DNA of 64,000 nucleotides from Rostratula benghalensis (taxonomy: Eukaryota > Chordata > Aves > Charadriiformes > Rostratulidae). Where the stretch lies: the NCBI GenBank assembly GCA_013399305.1, contig VXAI01000020.1, positions 2,918,262-2,982,261 on the forward strand. Reading direction: 5' to 3'. The notes beneath the pieces are model-generated. The model was given only the letters and a program-made list of their open reading frames with translations, made no database searches and had not been told where the DNA came from. The position numbers were made by a program, and so were the translations under genes. Shown here piece by piece: positions 28,201 through 40,066 of this stretch (the stretch's first letter is position 1; each line of letters opens with the position of its first letter).

Positions 28201-30320
28201 TGACCTGTGGAATAGCCCATTTAAACAGAAGCATGAGGAGTTAGGGTTCAGTCTACTTGCAAGCACTAAACAAGGTGCTCAGACATCTTTGCACTGCCTA
28301 TCTACAAACATTGCTCCATCCCAGTGTCACAGTGGTTCTTGGGTAGGTGTTAAAATATTTTCTATATAAATTCATTTCTTTCTTTTTTCCACCTCTTTCC
28401 TATGAAATTAGTTTTAAAATAAGAAATACTATGTAAAAATTTCCTGAGGATAATCATTTAAATACAAAAATTGAATTAGGTCTGGCCGCATTTTAACCCA
28501 CTTTGTCTTTCACACGCAAGTAAATTTTTTATAAGCAAGTAAATTTTGCCAACACAAGCGCTCAAGAAAAGTTTTGAAATTCACAGTAGAGCCAGTAAAC
28601 AACATTTGATGTTGTTTACGCAGAAGGTGTCTGACCTTCCAAAATCCTTTCACACGTCCTTAGCACAGAGACCAGGCAATGATTCAGGAAATGTTTTGGC
28701 CACACCTTCGGGTAATTAGGAGTGCAGATGCAGCCATATTACCAGAGTGGTAATATGTTCACTGAGTAGTTAATTTGGGGAATTAGCGTCAGGAAGGATG
28801 AGCAGAAAAAGCAGCCAGGTTGAAAAGCCAGATCATGTCACTGTCTCTACTGGTGATGCGCTTGTATCATTGTTTCTGGATCACGTATCACTGCTTCTTA
28901 AGGCTGCATAAAGCAAAGCTGCTCCAGCTGATTCCTTCTCAGTGAAATGCTGGAGAACCCGTCTGTCTTTTTGGAAAAGTTCCTTTAGCACTTTAGTGCT
29001 TTAGCGTCAGCACCATAGATGATTTCCAATAAGGGCACTCTAGGTGCACCAACAGTATAGACACAGGGTAGGAAAATATCACATACACTGATGAATTCAG
29101 TTGCTGCTTTTCCTTTGTGGAAATAAAAACACACATTTCTTATATAAAACACATCTTGTTTTCCTGCCATTGCTCTGTGCCTCCCCCAAAACCAGAAAGA
29201 TGAAGCCACTCAGAAATTTTATTTGGGTGAGTGGGGCTGGTTTTGAGTGGAGGTATCTGTGAAACAGCACAAAGAAAAACACACATCCACTTATTTTTTC
29301 AACAGAAACACTTCCCTGAGAAAAATCAGGAGCTTGAAGCTTAATGTTGACTAAACCCCACTTTGAGCTGTGAGCAAATACATCATTTAATTCTTTCCAC
29401 ATTAAGGGAGTACAAAGGGATTACCTTAAAGATACCCAGCTCTGTCATCCATTTTTCCTCCTAGCATAGAGCTCTGAGGACCACAAAGTTTGGTAAACAG
29501 CAGAGGTCAAAAGAGTCTCTTCGTATACCAGTTGCAAAGAGAATGTAAATGAGGATAGGCAAAGGATGTCAGCTGTTAAATAATGAGAGTACCAACAGTG
29601 AATGGTTGAAATTATCCACCAAAACAGCTAAAGCCAGAAGGACATCTAGGGAAATACTGAACAAGCGAGACAGAATATTTCAGTGCCCATCAGCACAAGA
29701 GAAAAAACAAGACTCCAGTGGAGAAAAGATGAAAAGCTGAATTCACACTGTGCAGGAGAATGGGATTAACATAATTCACTCACCTTTGAACTTGCAGAGA
29801 GTGAACAAAATGAATGTTCTAGTCAAAATATTAGATGATTGCTGCACCCGTATGAAAACTCTGCATTTGGTCACCATGTGTTCCCAACAGCTGGCAGAAG
29901 AAGGCAAGGGATCTGATTGCTTTGTAACAGCCTTTCAAATATCTTTCATATTGATGTTCAAACATCCTGTTGAAGGAATAATTTCTAACGGAATTACAGT
30001 TGGTTTTAAAAATTAGGTAGGTAAGGCAGTGACAGCACAAACTAGAGCAGCCATAATCTCCATCAAGTGTGTGGAGGCACACCAGGCAAAGAAAAATCTG
30101 TGCATGGCACAAGAGCAAATGCAAAGGCTGACATAAGATTGCACAGTAAGCTCTGTTTAGAAAGAAATTGTGTGATAGCAGATCAAGGAAACAAATGCAC
30201 TCTTGTTTTCAAGAAAGAGAATGAGCTTAGGCAGAAGTCCCCAACAAATCTCAGAGCTGTGAGCAGCTAACAAAATCCTCATAGATGACAGCTTTGAAGA
30301 GAAACAGTTTTACAGGAAAG
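25296..30320. other. intergenic, no gene; palindrome and possible conserved blocks
   Basis: No exon or nameable repeat. About 28060-28210 (with CTTTGACACTTCAAACAGG) and 28440-28800 (with the forkhead-type palindrome) look like conserved non-coding sequence by composition. Open frames here have ordinary, motif-free translations. Confidence 0.5.
28595..28619. repeat. perfect palindrome of two forkhead-like motifs
   Basis: Arms GTAAACAACAT (28595-28605) and ATGTTGTTTAC (28609-28619) are exact reverse complements around a TTG spacer. Each arm contains GTAAACA, the core bound by forkhead (FOX) factors. Function is inferred from the motif only. Confidence 0.85.
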
Positions 30321-30500
30321 GCACTGGGCTGAGCCTCAGGAGGTTGGTGTCCCCATTGCTACACAGCTGCACATGGTCTCTGGGACTCTGGAGGGGAAAA
30401 AAGATTCAGCAAAGCTTTCCTTTAAAAAATGGAGATAATATTTCTGTTCCCTGACATCCTTTGCCTTATCTATTTATGAGGCAAGAACATCTTTGCATTT
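30321..30500 (+). mobile_element. MIR-like SINE remnant
   Basis: Sense-oriented MIR pieces in order: GCACTGGGCTGAGCCTCAGG AGG, a middle section with ACAGCTGCACATGGTCTCTGG, then the hallmark AAAAAATGGAGATAATATTTC, followed by a region resembling the TGCCTCA...GAGG stretch of the consensus. It is diverged but co-linear. Confidence 0.65.
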
Positions 30501-30811
30501 ACTCTGAGCTGAACCTGCCAGAAGTTACTGTAGAAAACAGCCTTCCCAGGATACCTTACAGAAGAAAGTGTGTACGAAGAGAACTGGTCTGAAAACCTGC
30601 AGGTTCAGAAGGAGAATATGAGGCCATGAACGCTGCTTTCACAGAGGATGTCTTTCATGGGATGGCAGGGAGGCTGATTCTGCTTGCTTCTTTTCATGTC
30701 AGTCTAGGTACTTTTATGCTCTACAGATTGTCAGCAGGTAAATCTTACAACCAAAATGGGGTGTCTTGAAGTCCATTGGCACACATTCAACCAAAGGGAC
30801 TTTTAGTGGTC

Positions 30812-30902
30812 TCTTTGACCCTGCTCTGAGCAGACTGAAAGACATCCTGAGGTCCATTCCAGCCCAACTTATTCAGCAACTCCATTGTTCTATGAAATAC
30901 TC
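30812..30902 (+). mobile_element. old CR1 3' tail fragment
   Basis: A diverged CR1 tail: GACCCTGCTCTGAGCAGACTG, then CATCCTGAGGTCCATTCCAGC and CCATTGTTCTATGAAAT at the end. The order and spacing of the pieces follow the CR1 consensus, but many bases differ, so this copy is clearly older than those at 7778 and 33547. Confidence 0.75.
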
Positions 30903-33546
30903 AGACGAAAGAACAAACAAAATTAATGACACAATTTCTGTCCAGCACGTGGGCACAATTAGGGTCAAACCTCATGACATGACTTGAGACATGCTGAAGG
31001 AGCAGATCCAGCTCCACTCCCAAATACCTCCATCACTCCTGCTCCTAGCTATGCCCACCCACTGCTCACTTTGAGCAGACTGTCGTACTTGTGTAAGTCA
31101 CACAGCAAGCCACGTCAGCCCAATCAGATGGCAAAAAGGGACAAGATGAAGCAGTTTCTTTTGAGATCAGGTGAACCACTGAAAAGAATTCAGGAGGGAA
31201 AGCTGGTGGCTTTGGACAGAGATGGGGGGGGGGTAGGGGAGAAAGTGGGAGTCAGAAGAAAGGTTTCCACAGCCTTGCCCTTTTGTCAGTGGTGAGCTAG
31301 TACATTAGCTTGGCCATACCATGAAAACATATCCTAAAACCAGGGGTAATTTAGATCTGCAATTGATCTCAAAATTATCCCACTCCACCCACATCGTCTC
31401 AAGACACTGCGTGGTGTATGATTACAGCAAGCAGGGGCTTTTGGACCTCAGCAGAGCTCTGAACACAGAAGTTAAGTACTAGTGACAATGCCGTACACAG
31501 CATAGAAAAAGCCGATGGTCTCGTGCACTGTACACTGTCATGATGGCACTGTAACATGATAAAGGAGAGGCTGGGAAAATGAGAAGGGTAGAGAAAACAT
31601 GGTCTGAGGGGCTTGATCCTTTTCAACGCAGACATAGAGTTATGAGCGAGGATGGAGGAGAAGCCGAGCTTTACATTCCAGGAGAGGACAGCTCTGTGCC
31701 TGCGGGACAAAGCTGGCTCACAGCTTGTCAGCAGCAGAGGCAAGCTTCAGTGGCAGGGCAGCGCAGGACAGACGGGTGAGGCCATGCGGAACAGGCAGGT
31801 GTTGGCGTGGGGAAAGCACAGGCAGTTACCACCCTTTCCTCTTCTCTGCCTTATTCTTTCTTGCCAGGCCCAGTTAGCAAAACCAGCCTGCCTGTCACTG
31901 GCTATTACTTCTCACCAGAGGCACATTTACCTTCACACCCTCTAGTCCAGCCAGTGATGCTGCTTTCACCCAACAGAGCAACGCTCAACCCCTTCTGAAG
32001 CTTGCTTGCTGCCCTGTGTAGGCAGTTGCCCACTTTATTTTTGCCTGAAGCCAGGCCTGCTACAAAATCAGTTCCTACCAAGTAAGAAGAGTCCATCTGA
32101 AGAGGAGAGTACACTCCTACTCACACTACAAATTCTGCAAGGCTTTCTAGCATCAATATCTATACACAGTCATCTGAATACACACACAGAGCTCCTAATT
32201 ACACACTTTCCTCTCTGATTTATTCTGAATGGGCCAACATGATGACCACAGTGCAGTGCTCCATAACCTCAGAACAGGATATGTCTCTCTTCAATGACCT
32301 GCCTGTTGCAGGCAAACAACTTTGTCTATGTATGTGTCTTTGTTCCCAAGGCTATGCTGCAAAAAAATACCCAACTCCAAAATGTACTACAAGGGTCATA
32401 AATGGAACACAACCAGGCTTTGATGCAGGAAAATGATACACTCAGGCAAAAGCTCAGGGTAATCATGCTGAAATCATGATGAGTGGTACAAAAACACCAG
32501 TGATAATAATCTTGCTAGGCAAAACAACACGTGCCATGTAGCAATGGCCTTATGAGTGAACGGCCTTTAAGGTCAGTCAAACTAGAGACACAAAGATTGT
32601 AAGCCATAAGAAGTGACTGTATTGCGAGAAAAGATTATCCCATACAGAATATTCCCAGAGTTCTAAGTATACATTTTGCATTAGTAAAGAAAATTTGATG
32701 TCAAAGATCTTAAAATCACTCATTCCAAAATTAAATGGATGGCTTTAGATCACTGCACTTGCTTCTAAATTTGAACTTCCTTAGCCTTATAATTGTGCAA
32801 GACCATGTTTTTAAACTGGATCTTCTCTGCAATAAAACAGTTACAATTAACACTGTGCTAAATTGCTGTGGTGGTTGGCTCATCCCAGCTCTTGAAGAGA
32901 GAAACACATGCAGCTCATAGAGCTACCTAGAAATGGAGGAGACCTGCTGTTCACATGGTTTGACCAAATGAAGTGCAGCCTGAAGAAGCTGCATGATTAA
33001 GGAATTCTTAGGAGAAAGAAGAGAAGCTTTGAAAATACCTGTTTCTTATATGTGTTAACTGTGTGGCCAGTATAACTCAGTACTAGAAAACGACCATTTC
33101 TGGGGGCAGTGAAAGCTGGCCTGGCTAGGGAAAAGCAAATTCAAAACAGCCTGAATCACATTAGGGCTGTACATGGGTTGGGTGCCCTGATGACTCTGAC
33201 CATGTCTGGGAGAAAAATTGTCTCTGTTCTGGTTGTTTTAGTCAAACCTTATTGGTTCCTTCCCTCCTGCAATCTAGTTGCTTTATTTCTGTCCCTTTTT
33301 TCAAATGGCACCAGTTGGTGACAACAAAAAAGAACAACCCAATGGACAGCCCCACCGTAGCCTCACTCCAACAGATGAGCTGGGACCAGTTTTCTAACAG
33401 GGGTGTAACTGGTGCCTCCAGTTGCCCATACTGCCTCCAGCTGTCACCCCAAGGCCTCAGAGAACATTCCTGTGGCTCAGCAGCACCCACTTCACAGTCC
33501 TACGTGTTTATCTCATCCACCAGAGAGGAAGGGTTGGACTTAGAGC
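30903..33546. other. intergenic, no gene
   Basis: Somewhat higher GC around 31560-31830. A G-run of nine lies at about 31226-31234. Several overlapping short frames exist on both strands, none with a known motif or splice context. Confidence 0.55.
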
Positions 33547-33693
33547 CAAGGTGAGGCTCAGTGAGTCCCTGGACAACCTGGTCTAGTTGGGGGTGTCCCT
33601 GCTGACCATGGGGAGGTGGGACTAGATGACCCTAAAGGTCCCTTTCAGCCTGGACCATTCTATGATTCTATGATTCTATGATTCCATCTATGA
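33547..33693 (+). mobile_element. CR1 LINE, short 3' end
   Basis: This is the 3' tail of CR1: GAGGCTCAGTGAGTCCCTGG, then CAACCTGGTCTAGTTGGGGG, GGGACTAGATGACC and CCTTTCAGCCTGGACC, ending in tandem ATTCTATG units (33657-33685). The shared wording with the copy at 7778 (AGTTGGGGGTGTCCCTGCTGA, CTTTCAGCCTGGAC) places both in one subfamily. Confidence 0.93.
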
Positions 33694-35387
33694 CTTCTGG
33701 GGAGATGTGGAGTGGCAACACATGGCCCTTTCTATTTTGAGGTGAAAGCCTCAAGTGGATGGTCTACAATAAACAGCTGGTGCAGTGACACCTTCTGTGG
33801 TCACAAGTGTTTTCTCACTGACTGAGTGAGCTAGATCTGTATGGGGTACATACTGCTTGAGCAAGTGATTGCTGCAGAACAGATCTGCAGTTCATTCTTG
33901 CCAAGAAAAAGCACTAATGTGACTTTGCAAAGTTTTTCCCTCCTAAGGTCAACTCAGAGAAGAGTTCAACAAGCCCAGAGCTGTATTTCTTTTCTCTGGA
34001 TGAACGGCTACCCTAAATTGTTAGTGAGGTGCAATTTAAAAGAGCTGGTAATAGATTTGCCAAAGTCTTCTCTGTAGAATCGATATTAGCTTGTACTCAT
34101 AATAGCATTTCAAACCATCATGTACTGAAGTCCTCACCATCTGGGCCAGGAAATGGCAATGGGAATTAGCATTTCTCCTCTGCTAGCCCCCAGTATGCTA
34201 CCCTATGGCTATTAAAGCCATCTATTTTGCATTCTGGTTCCCCTGTGATATCGACAATAAACAGTAAACAGTGCACTTGGTAATAACTTTTCCAAAGGAA
34301 AAAAAAATCCTCAACAAAAAAGCATAATGTGGACTCACTCTGTAGGAGTTTCCAAGATGGTTTGCAGCAGCTACTCAGGCATCAATGCCAAACAAAATTA
34401 TCTGAGTGGTAGAAAAAAGTCCCCAAACAGCTGCCACCAGCTGTAACAGGCCAAGTTAGAAATAATGAAAGGAAGATATTTTTTTGTTTTTCCCTAAGCA
34501 TTACGAGAAATGGGAGTGGAACTTCGTAGAGTGTCTGCACCTTCTAAAGACTCTTTTGTTGCACATAATCCTATATATGTCACCATCTGCTGGTACCCTG
34601 CATTTCTGCATTGAAATATTATGTTACCTGATAATTTCAACAAGATGATTCATAAAATTCCTATGACTTGTGTTTTGAAAAGAATGGATTGAAGATGTCG
34701 GTGTAATTGAAATGCTCAAACCAGTGTGAAACCACCAGAGTTCCAGATAAGTTTGTAAAGTTGAGTCCATATTTTCACCTGGAGAACCATGCCAAGGGGT
34801 TTTAGAAAGCCATGCCTGGGAATGGGGAAAGGGACTGCCACTCAGAGCAGCTTCCTGCAGAATGATGGAGGGATTTGCCTGCTTGCTTGTTATGAAAGAG
34901 AGAAAGGAAATGACCTACATGCAGCAAGGCACAAAGTAACACTTTAATTGGTTTGCTGTCCTGTCCTTAGAATCCTAGCCTGTGCCTCCCCATTCTTTTT
35001 GCTTTCCTTCTGCATGCCTTGTCCAAACTCCAGTCCTCCAGTTACCAATTTCAATGTTGTTTTCCAGTTTTTTTTTTTTCAGTGATCTTCTTCAGCTTTT
35101 TGGGGTGATCTTGGAGGATAGCTGGCAGCTCCACCTCATAACTCTCTTGGATGGTAAATCTGTCTTGTAGTGCTTTTTCTATCCAGAGATGAGAACAGTT
35201 CTGTATCCAGGTCTTCACCATGGATCACGTGCTAACATTGTGTAATGGTGAATGCATGGACATTTACAGACTTTATATAAAATAATTTTCCATAAATTAA
35301 TCTCTGTATGAAAGTCATGCAAAAACATATGTAGAAGTGCCTCATGGCAGCTTTGTTCTTCTGCATACACAGATTTGATGTATCTGT
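33694..35387. other. intergenic, no gene
   Basis: Between a CR1 tail and the solo LTR. AT-rich sequence with a T-run at 35070-35080. Nothing is recognised. Confidence 0.55.
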
Positions 35388-35648
35388 TGTGATGGTTTCT
35401 GCTGGGATAGAGTTGACTTTCTTACTAGCAGCTGGTATAGTGCTGTGTTTGGGGTTTGGCATGGGAGTGGTGTTGATAGTGCACTGACGTTTTTGGTTCT
35501 TGCTAAGAAGTCAAGGTCTCTTCTGCTCCTCACACCACTCCAACAGTGAGTAGGTTGGGGGTGCAAAAGAAGCTGGGAGGGGACACAGCTGGGACAGCTG
35601 AGACACACTGACCAAAGGGATATTCCATACCATGCGATGTCATGTTCT

Positions 35649-35659
35649 ATATATAAAGC
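35649..35659 (+). promoter_or_regulatory. TATA box of the solo LTR
   Basis: TATATATAAAG sits about 260 bases into the LTR and about 185 bases before its ATTAAA signal, the normal U3/R layout. It is intact in sequence, but whether it drives transcription is unknown. Confidence 0.55.
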
Positions 35660-35839
35660 TGGGGGAAGAAGAAGGAAATGGGGGGACTTTCGAAGTGACA
35701 GCATTTGTCTTCCCAAGTAACCATGATGCATGATGGAGCCCTGCTTTCCTGGGGATGGCTGAACACCTGCCAGCCGATGGGAAATAGTGAATGAATTCCT
35801 ACATTTGCCTTGGTTTTGTGCATGGCTTTTGCTCTACCT

Positions 35840-35845
35840 ATTAAA
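35840..35845 (+). promoter_or_regulatory. ATTAAA poly(A) signal of the solo LTR
   Basis: ATTAAA in CCTATTAAACCATCG lies before a T-rich stretch (TTGTTTTCACTTTTACTC). This fits the R/U5 region of this LTR class. Confidence 0.55.
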
Positions 35846-37227
35846 CCATCGTTACCTCAACACATGAGTTGTTTTCACTTTTACTCTTCTGATTCTCTAC
35901 CCCACCCCACCAGGGAGGAGTGAGCCAGGGGCTATGTGGTTCTTGATTTCCAGCTGGGGTTAAACCATGACATTCATCTACTTCATAGCTTCTCTTCCCA
36001 GCCAAAAAAGTTGCATTTCTTACTACAGGGAAATGAATACAAATGGGCCACCCTGAGGTAAAAAAGACAGTGAGAACAAGTGGTATTACATTCCCTTCCA
36101 GGTAAATTTACTGCAAGCTTAACTTCAAATGGGGAATAGGGTTGGTCTAGGTGAATTTACCTTGAAGTGAAACTTTGGTATGATGTTTTCTTATGCTTTT
36201 TCTTTGGGACAGACGGTACTTCTTAGATCAAGGAAAAACCCATGGCTTATTTAGCAAATTTTTTATTCATAAACCTGGTAATTGCTTAGATTCCTGGCAA
36301 CACTTACCCAGATTTTAGTCTCTGAAATATATCTGAATTAAAGAGCAACATAAATAAGAACGCTTTTTGGTAGCAGTGCCTCAAATGTGAATCTTTACCC
36401 AGGAAAACAGAATTATTCTCTGGGGCAAGCCTTGACTATTGACTGCAGGTGCTGCTGCTCCTGGCATTAGTGTAGGAGCTTTCAGCGCTGCTGGGGGCTT
36501 ACCACTACCTCCAAAATGCACAGCAAGGAGCCTCTTAGTAATAAAAAAGGAATTTGGGGATTATTCTTTGGTGAGGGGGTACCTATCTGTGGATTTGGAT
36601 GGCATATCCAGCCTCATACTTCTGACTTGGACTCAGCTGTTAAAAACTGCAACTTGGAATCATCTGTTTACTTTAATAATCAGTTTATAGACATAAAATT
36701 GTCTTTGTTGAGGTCTCGTATATATTTTACATTAATAGAGTTAGTTCATCTTTTTGTAGTCTTCTACATTCCAGAGAAATGTTCTAAGCTTTGGGTAAGA
36801 TCTTAAGATAAGAGTTAAATGCTGTATTTTATTTTAAGGAACAAGTCACATTTTAGAAACAGCTTTATCTATAAAGGAATTTGAATTTTTTTGTAGTTTA
36901 TCACGTTTCTGTTGTATTCAGGCAAAATGTCACACATTGGCATCTATAGGGGAGCTATTGTCAGTGACCTTTACACTACCTTGAAAAAGCAATAAAATCT
37001 TTTTTTTTTTTTCCCATTTGCTCAAAGAAAAAAAGAGGGGAAACTACTTCGAACTCTTTCATTAGCAGCTGTATCTTCACTTTCTTCTTAACAAGTCCTT
37101 GTCCAGAGCAGGTAACAAGGATCCCAGGCAATAGGCATAACCTAAATAAAACCAATAAATTCTGAGAAAACTTTAGAGTAAAACTGTATTGTTCGTGGCA
37201 TTAAGAGACTGTATTTGCGAGCTCAAA

Positions 37228-37269
37228 TTTTTTTTTTTGTTGTTTTGTTTTGTTTTGTTTTGTTTTTTT
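37228..37269. repeat. T-run and (TTTTG)n repeat
   Basis: An 11-base T-run passes into TTGTTTTG units repeated four to five times and ends in another T-run. No retroposon body is recognisable next to it. Confidence 0.9.
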
Positions 37270-37574
37270 CTCCATACAGGGAGACAAACGTGAGTGTTCC
37301 ACAGTTCAAAACAAAAATTAAGACCAGTTTGCACAGCGTTGTAGATTAAACAAGAGAAAATGTTAGGTAATTAAATGCTAATGATTCAAGCTGGGTGCTT
37401 ATGTTTTGGATTACTTGCCTAATAATGTTAGCATTTAAATGGTCAGCTTTGAAGTTAACAAACAGCCCATTAAGATGCAACCGGGGAGTTGTGGGCTCTT
37501 TGGGTGCCATTGTTTCAGTCTGGCTGGCTGCAGACTCAACAAATCAGCAGTGATGGGATTTACATAGCGAAGAC

Positions 37575-37599
37575 TTTTTTTTTTTTCTTTTTTTTTTTT
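37575..37599. repeat. T-rich homopolymer
   Basis: Twenty-five bases, all T except one C. No SINE or processed gene copy is seen beside it on the minus strand. Confidence 0.93.
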
Positions 37600-39735
37600 G
37601 CAATTGGAAGGGCGAGAAGGTTGGGTTTTTCTCTCCTAGTGAAAGCTCGTATTATCGAGAACACAGCATGTGGGAAAATCCCAAATCTACTAATTTCTTC
37701 TGAGTCCTGGGATTTCTGTTGTCCCTGCTGACTGCTTAAATACAAGCCACTTGGTTCTCAAGCAGTGGTTCTGTACAGGGATCATCCCATTGCAGCCGTT
37801 GAAACTCTACCAGATTCTTGACTCCTAGGTGGTATTGCTGGGCACTTGCAAGGGTTAATATAAAAAAGCACTCCTGTCAGTGAAAGTTAAAGGCCCTTCC
37901 CTCTTAAAAATGAAAAATCCTCCAAGTAGTGGCTACTTAAAGGACAGAAATAATTAAGAGGTAATTGTCAATAGAACAGAATACTCTCCAGGATAATGGG
38001 CTCCTGCAGACGCAAGAATAGCAAGGCAAAGCCAAAGCATTTATGGAAAATAAATGGCACGGTGCAGCTCAGGTTCTTTCCTCTTCAAAGCTCACAACAC
38101 TGATCCTGTGACAACAGCCTGTTATTCCAAATCATTGATGTAGACTTAATTGTTTTATCTAGTGGAGGTTGATGTGGGAGTTACTTACTGTGCCACTGTA
38201 GACTTATTGCAGTTTGAGTGCCTCTGAAGAGAAAGGCACCGTGGATTTCAGTGCTTGGATTTCATCAAACATTTTGTTATCCCTACTGTGACTGCTATTG
38301 CCTGTACTTACCATGTGGCGTTAACCAAGGAGAGCTAGTTTTGCATTATCAAAAGGGGATCACTGTGACAGTTTGATGTTTCTTGGTGGCAGCTGTAAAT
38401 ATTGACATTTTAGCGACTGCCACAGTGGGAACTTGATGCAACTCATTAAAGGTAATGGGGCTTTTTTACTGAATTTAAAGTAAAGAATTTCAGGCCCTGT
38501 TTGGTGCATTGGGAGGAGGAGAACTGGTATCTTCTACATGATGTAGAAATGCCAGAACAGACTCCTTGTAAAATTATCTTACTTGTTTGGTTTGATGTTT
38601 TGTGGTCTGCTAAAGGATTTATTCAAAATGCCACGAGGTATGTACTGCTAGATCTCAGAATTTAATTCAATAAATAGATGATCCAGATGTTTAACAAAGA
38701 GTTTTTTGAGCCAAGAGTGTAAAATAGTTCTTAGCTAGAAACATAAATCAGTTTTACTAAAGCAATTTTCTTTCAGTTATTCGTTTGCCATCTTCCTTCT
38801 CGTGATGTCATTTTGTAATTTATTGTAGGGGTTTTTTTTCTCAGAAATGTTAGATAGAACTTACCTATTTATCCTGGTCTCCTGTTCCATTCTGTGTTGA
38901 CGTAGAAAGAATACCCTTTAGGGGTTATTTCTACATCTAACCACCCGCATGCGACATGACCAGCAAAATGATGGCCATTTTAATGCTGCGTGGGCTGTCT
39001 GTAGCTGTACAAAAGGGCATAGACTTGGCCCTCTGTATTGCATGCAAAGGCTGAATGTACTAACTTAACAGGTTGTGCAAAAAAAACCCTCACAGCAAAG
39101 AGTGAATCCAAAACACAATGATGACATAGATAAAGGGAGATCAATAGTATGATTAAAGTACTAGAATCACACTGCTTTTTTTCCAAGTGTCTACAGCTGT
39201 TAGAGTGAATGTCTGATGATTTTTTAACTATCCCGGTTTTAATTGGGTAGGAGGCTGAGAAAGTCATGTAAAGCCTGCCTTCCCTTCTGACTCCCTTTCT
39301 GTTACAAAGGCGTTAACAGCATACCATCAGCTCTATGACCTGATGCTTCTCTCTTGCTTTAAACTTAACAAAAGCAAGGACAGTCAGCAAAGTACCCTCC
39401 CCCTCTGACATCCCTTTCTGGCATTCTAGTTCAAACAAATTACCTTCTTCACACATATTCCCACCCTGACTGCCAGGTGATTAGCTAGGAGATCCCTACA
39501 AATCATAGATGATTTTTAAGCTAAAACAAATTGCTACAGGTTGATCCTTGTGTTACTATAATAAAGGTAACTATAAATATTAGAAGTCCACATAAAATTT
39601 TGCTTAAACCCTGTATGTGAATTAGGTGTCAGCTGTAATGAAGATTATGCCATCTGCATCTTGGATTTAGCTTGGATATATGCATTTTTATAGATATTTA
39701 ACCTGGAGTGCTCCTTTATATTTTATTATATAGTG

Positions 39736-39754
39736 ATATATATATATATATATA
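39736..39754. repeat. (AT)n microsatellite
   Basis: Alternating AT over 19 bases in an AT-rich surrounding. Confidence 0.93.
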
Positions 39755-40043
39755 AACCACTTTTTAATGCAATGTATCTATTTACTTTTTGCCATATAAG
39801 ATGTTTTTGTCTATGTCTGAGAGTTAAGAGTATATGGACATTAATTCTGAATGACTTGGCAAACCTGTTATCTTTACTACAATTTCTCTGGCCTTGTAAG
39901 AGGCTGTTATATAGATGACACAAATAATATGGATTACTGCAGTTGTTCTGTGTTTAAGATTTATTATTATGTGTTGCAGCATTCTAAAATGGCAGTCACA
40001 ATGTAGGGTCTGCCTCTGAGTGCCAAGAAAGGCCTGTTACAAA

Positions 40044-40066
40044 CTGTCTGTCTGTCTGTCTGTCTG
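40044..40066. repeat. (CTGT)n microsatellite
   Basis: Five full CTGT units plus a partial one. It is uninterrupted and therefore likely to vary in length. Confidence 0.95.

Larger units (their letters stand above)
35388..35972 (+). mobile_element. solo LTR of an avian ERVL-type endogenous retrovirus
   Basis: A complete-looking 585-base LTR. It starts TGTGATGGTTT and ends AAACCATGACA, which are inverted repeats matching at 10 of 11 positions and begin and end with TG...CA. Inside are an LTR body of a type widespread in birds (GCTGGGATAGAGTTGACTTT, AGCTGGTATAGTGCTGTG, AAGGGATATTCCATACCATG), a TATA box (TATATATAAAG, about 35649-35659), and an ATTAAA poly(A) signal (35840-35845) followed by T-rich sequence. 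No primer-binding site or internal viral genes follow, so this is a recombined solo LTR. I could not find a clean 5-base target duplication. Minus-strand open frames across it are shadows. Confidence 0.85.

Noticed and set aside
35342..35731. 129-codon minus-strand open frame
   Set aside because: Lies antisense across the solo LTR; no retroviral or host protein feature.
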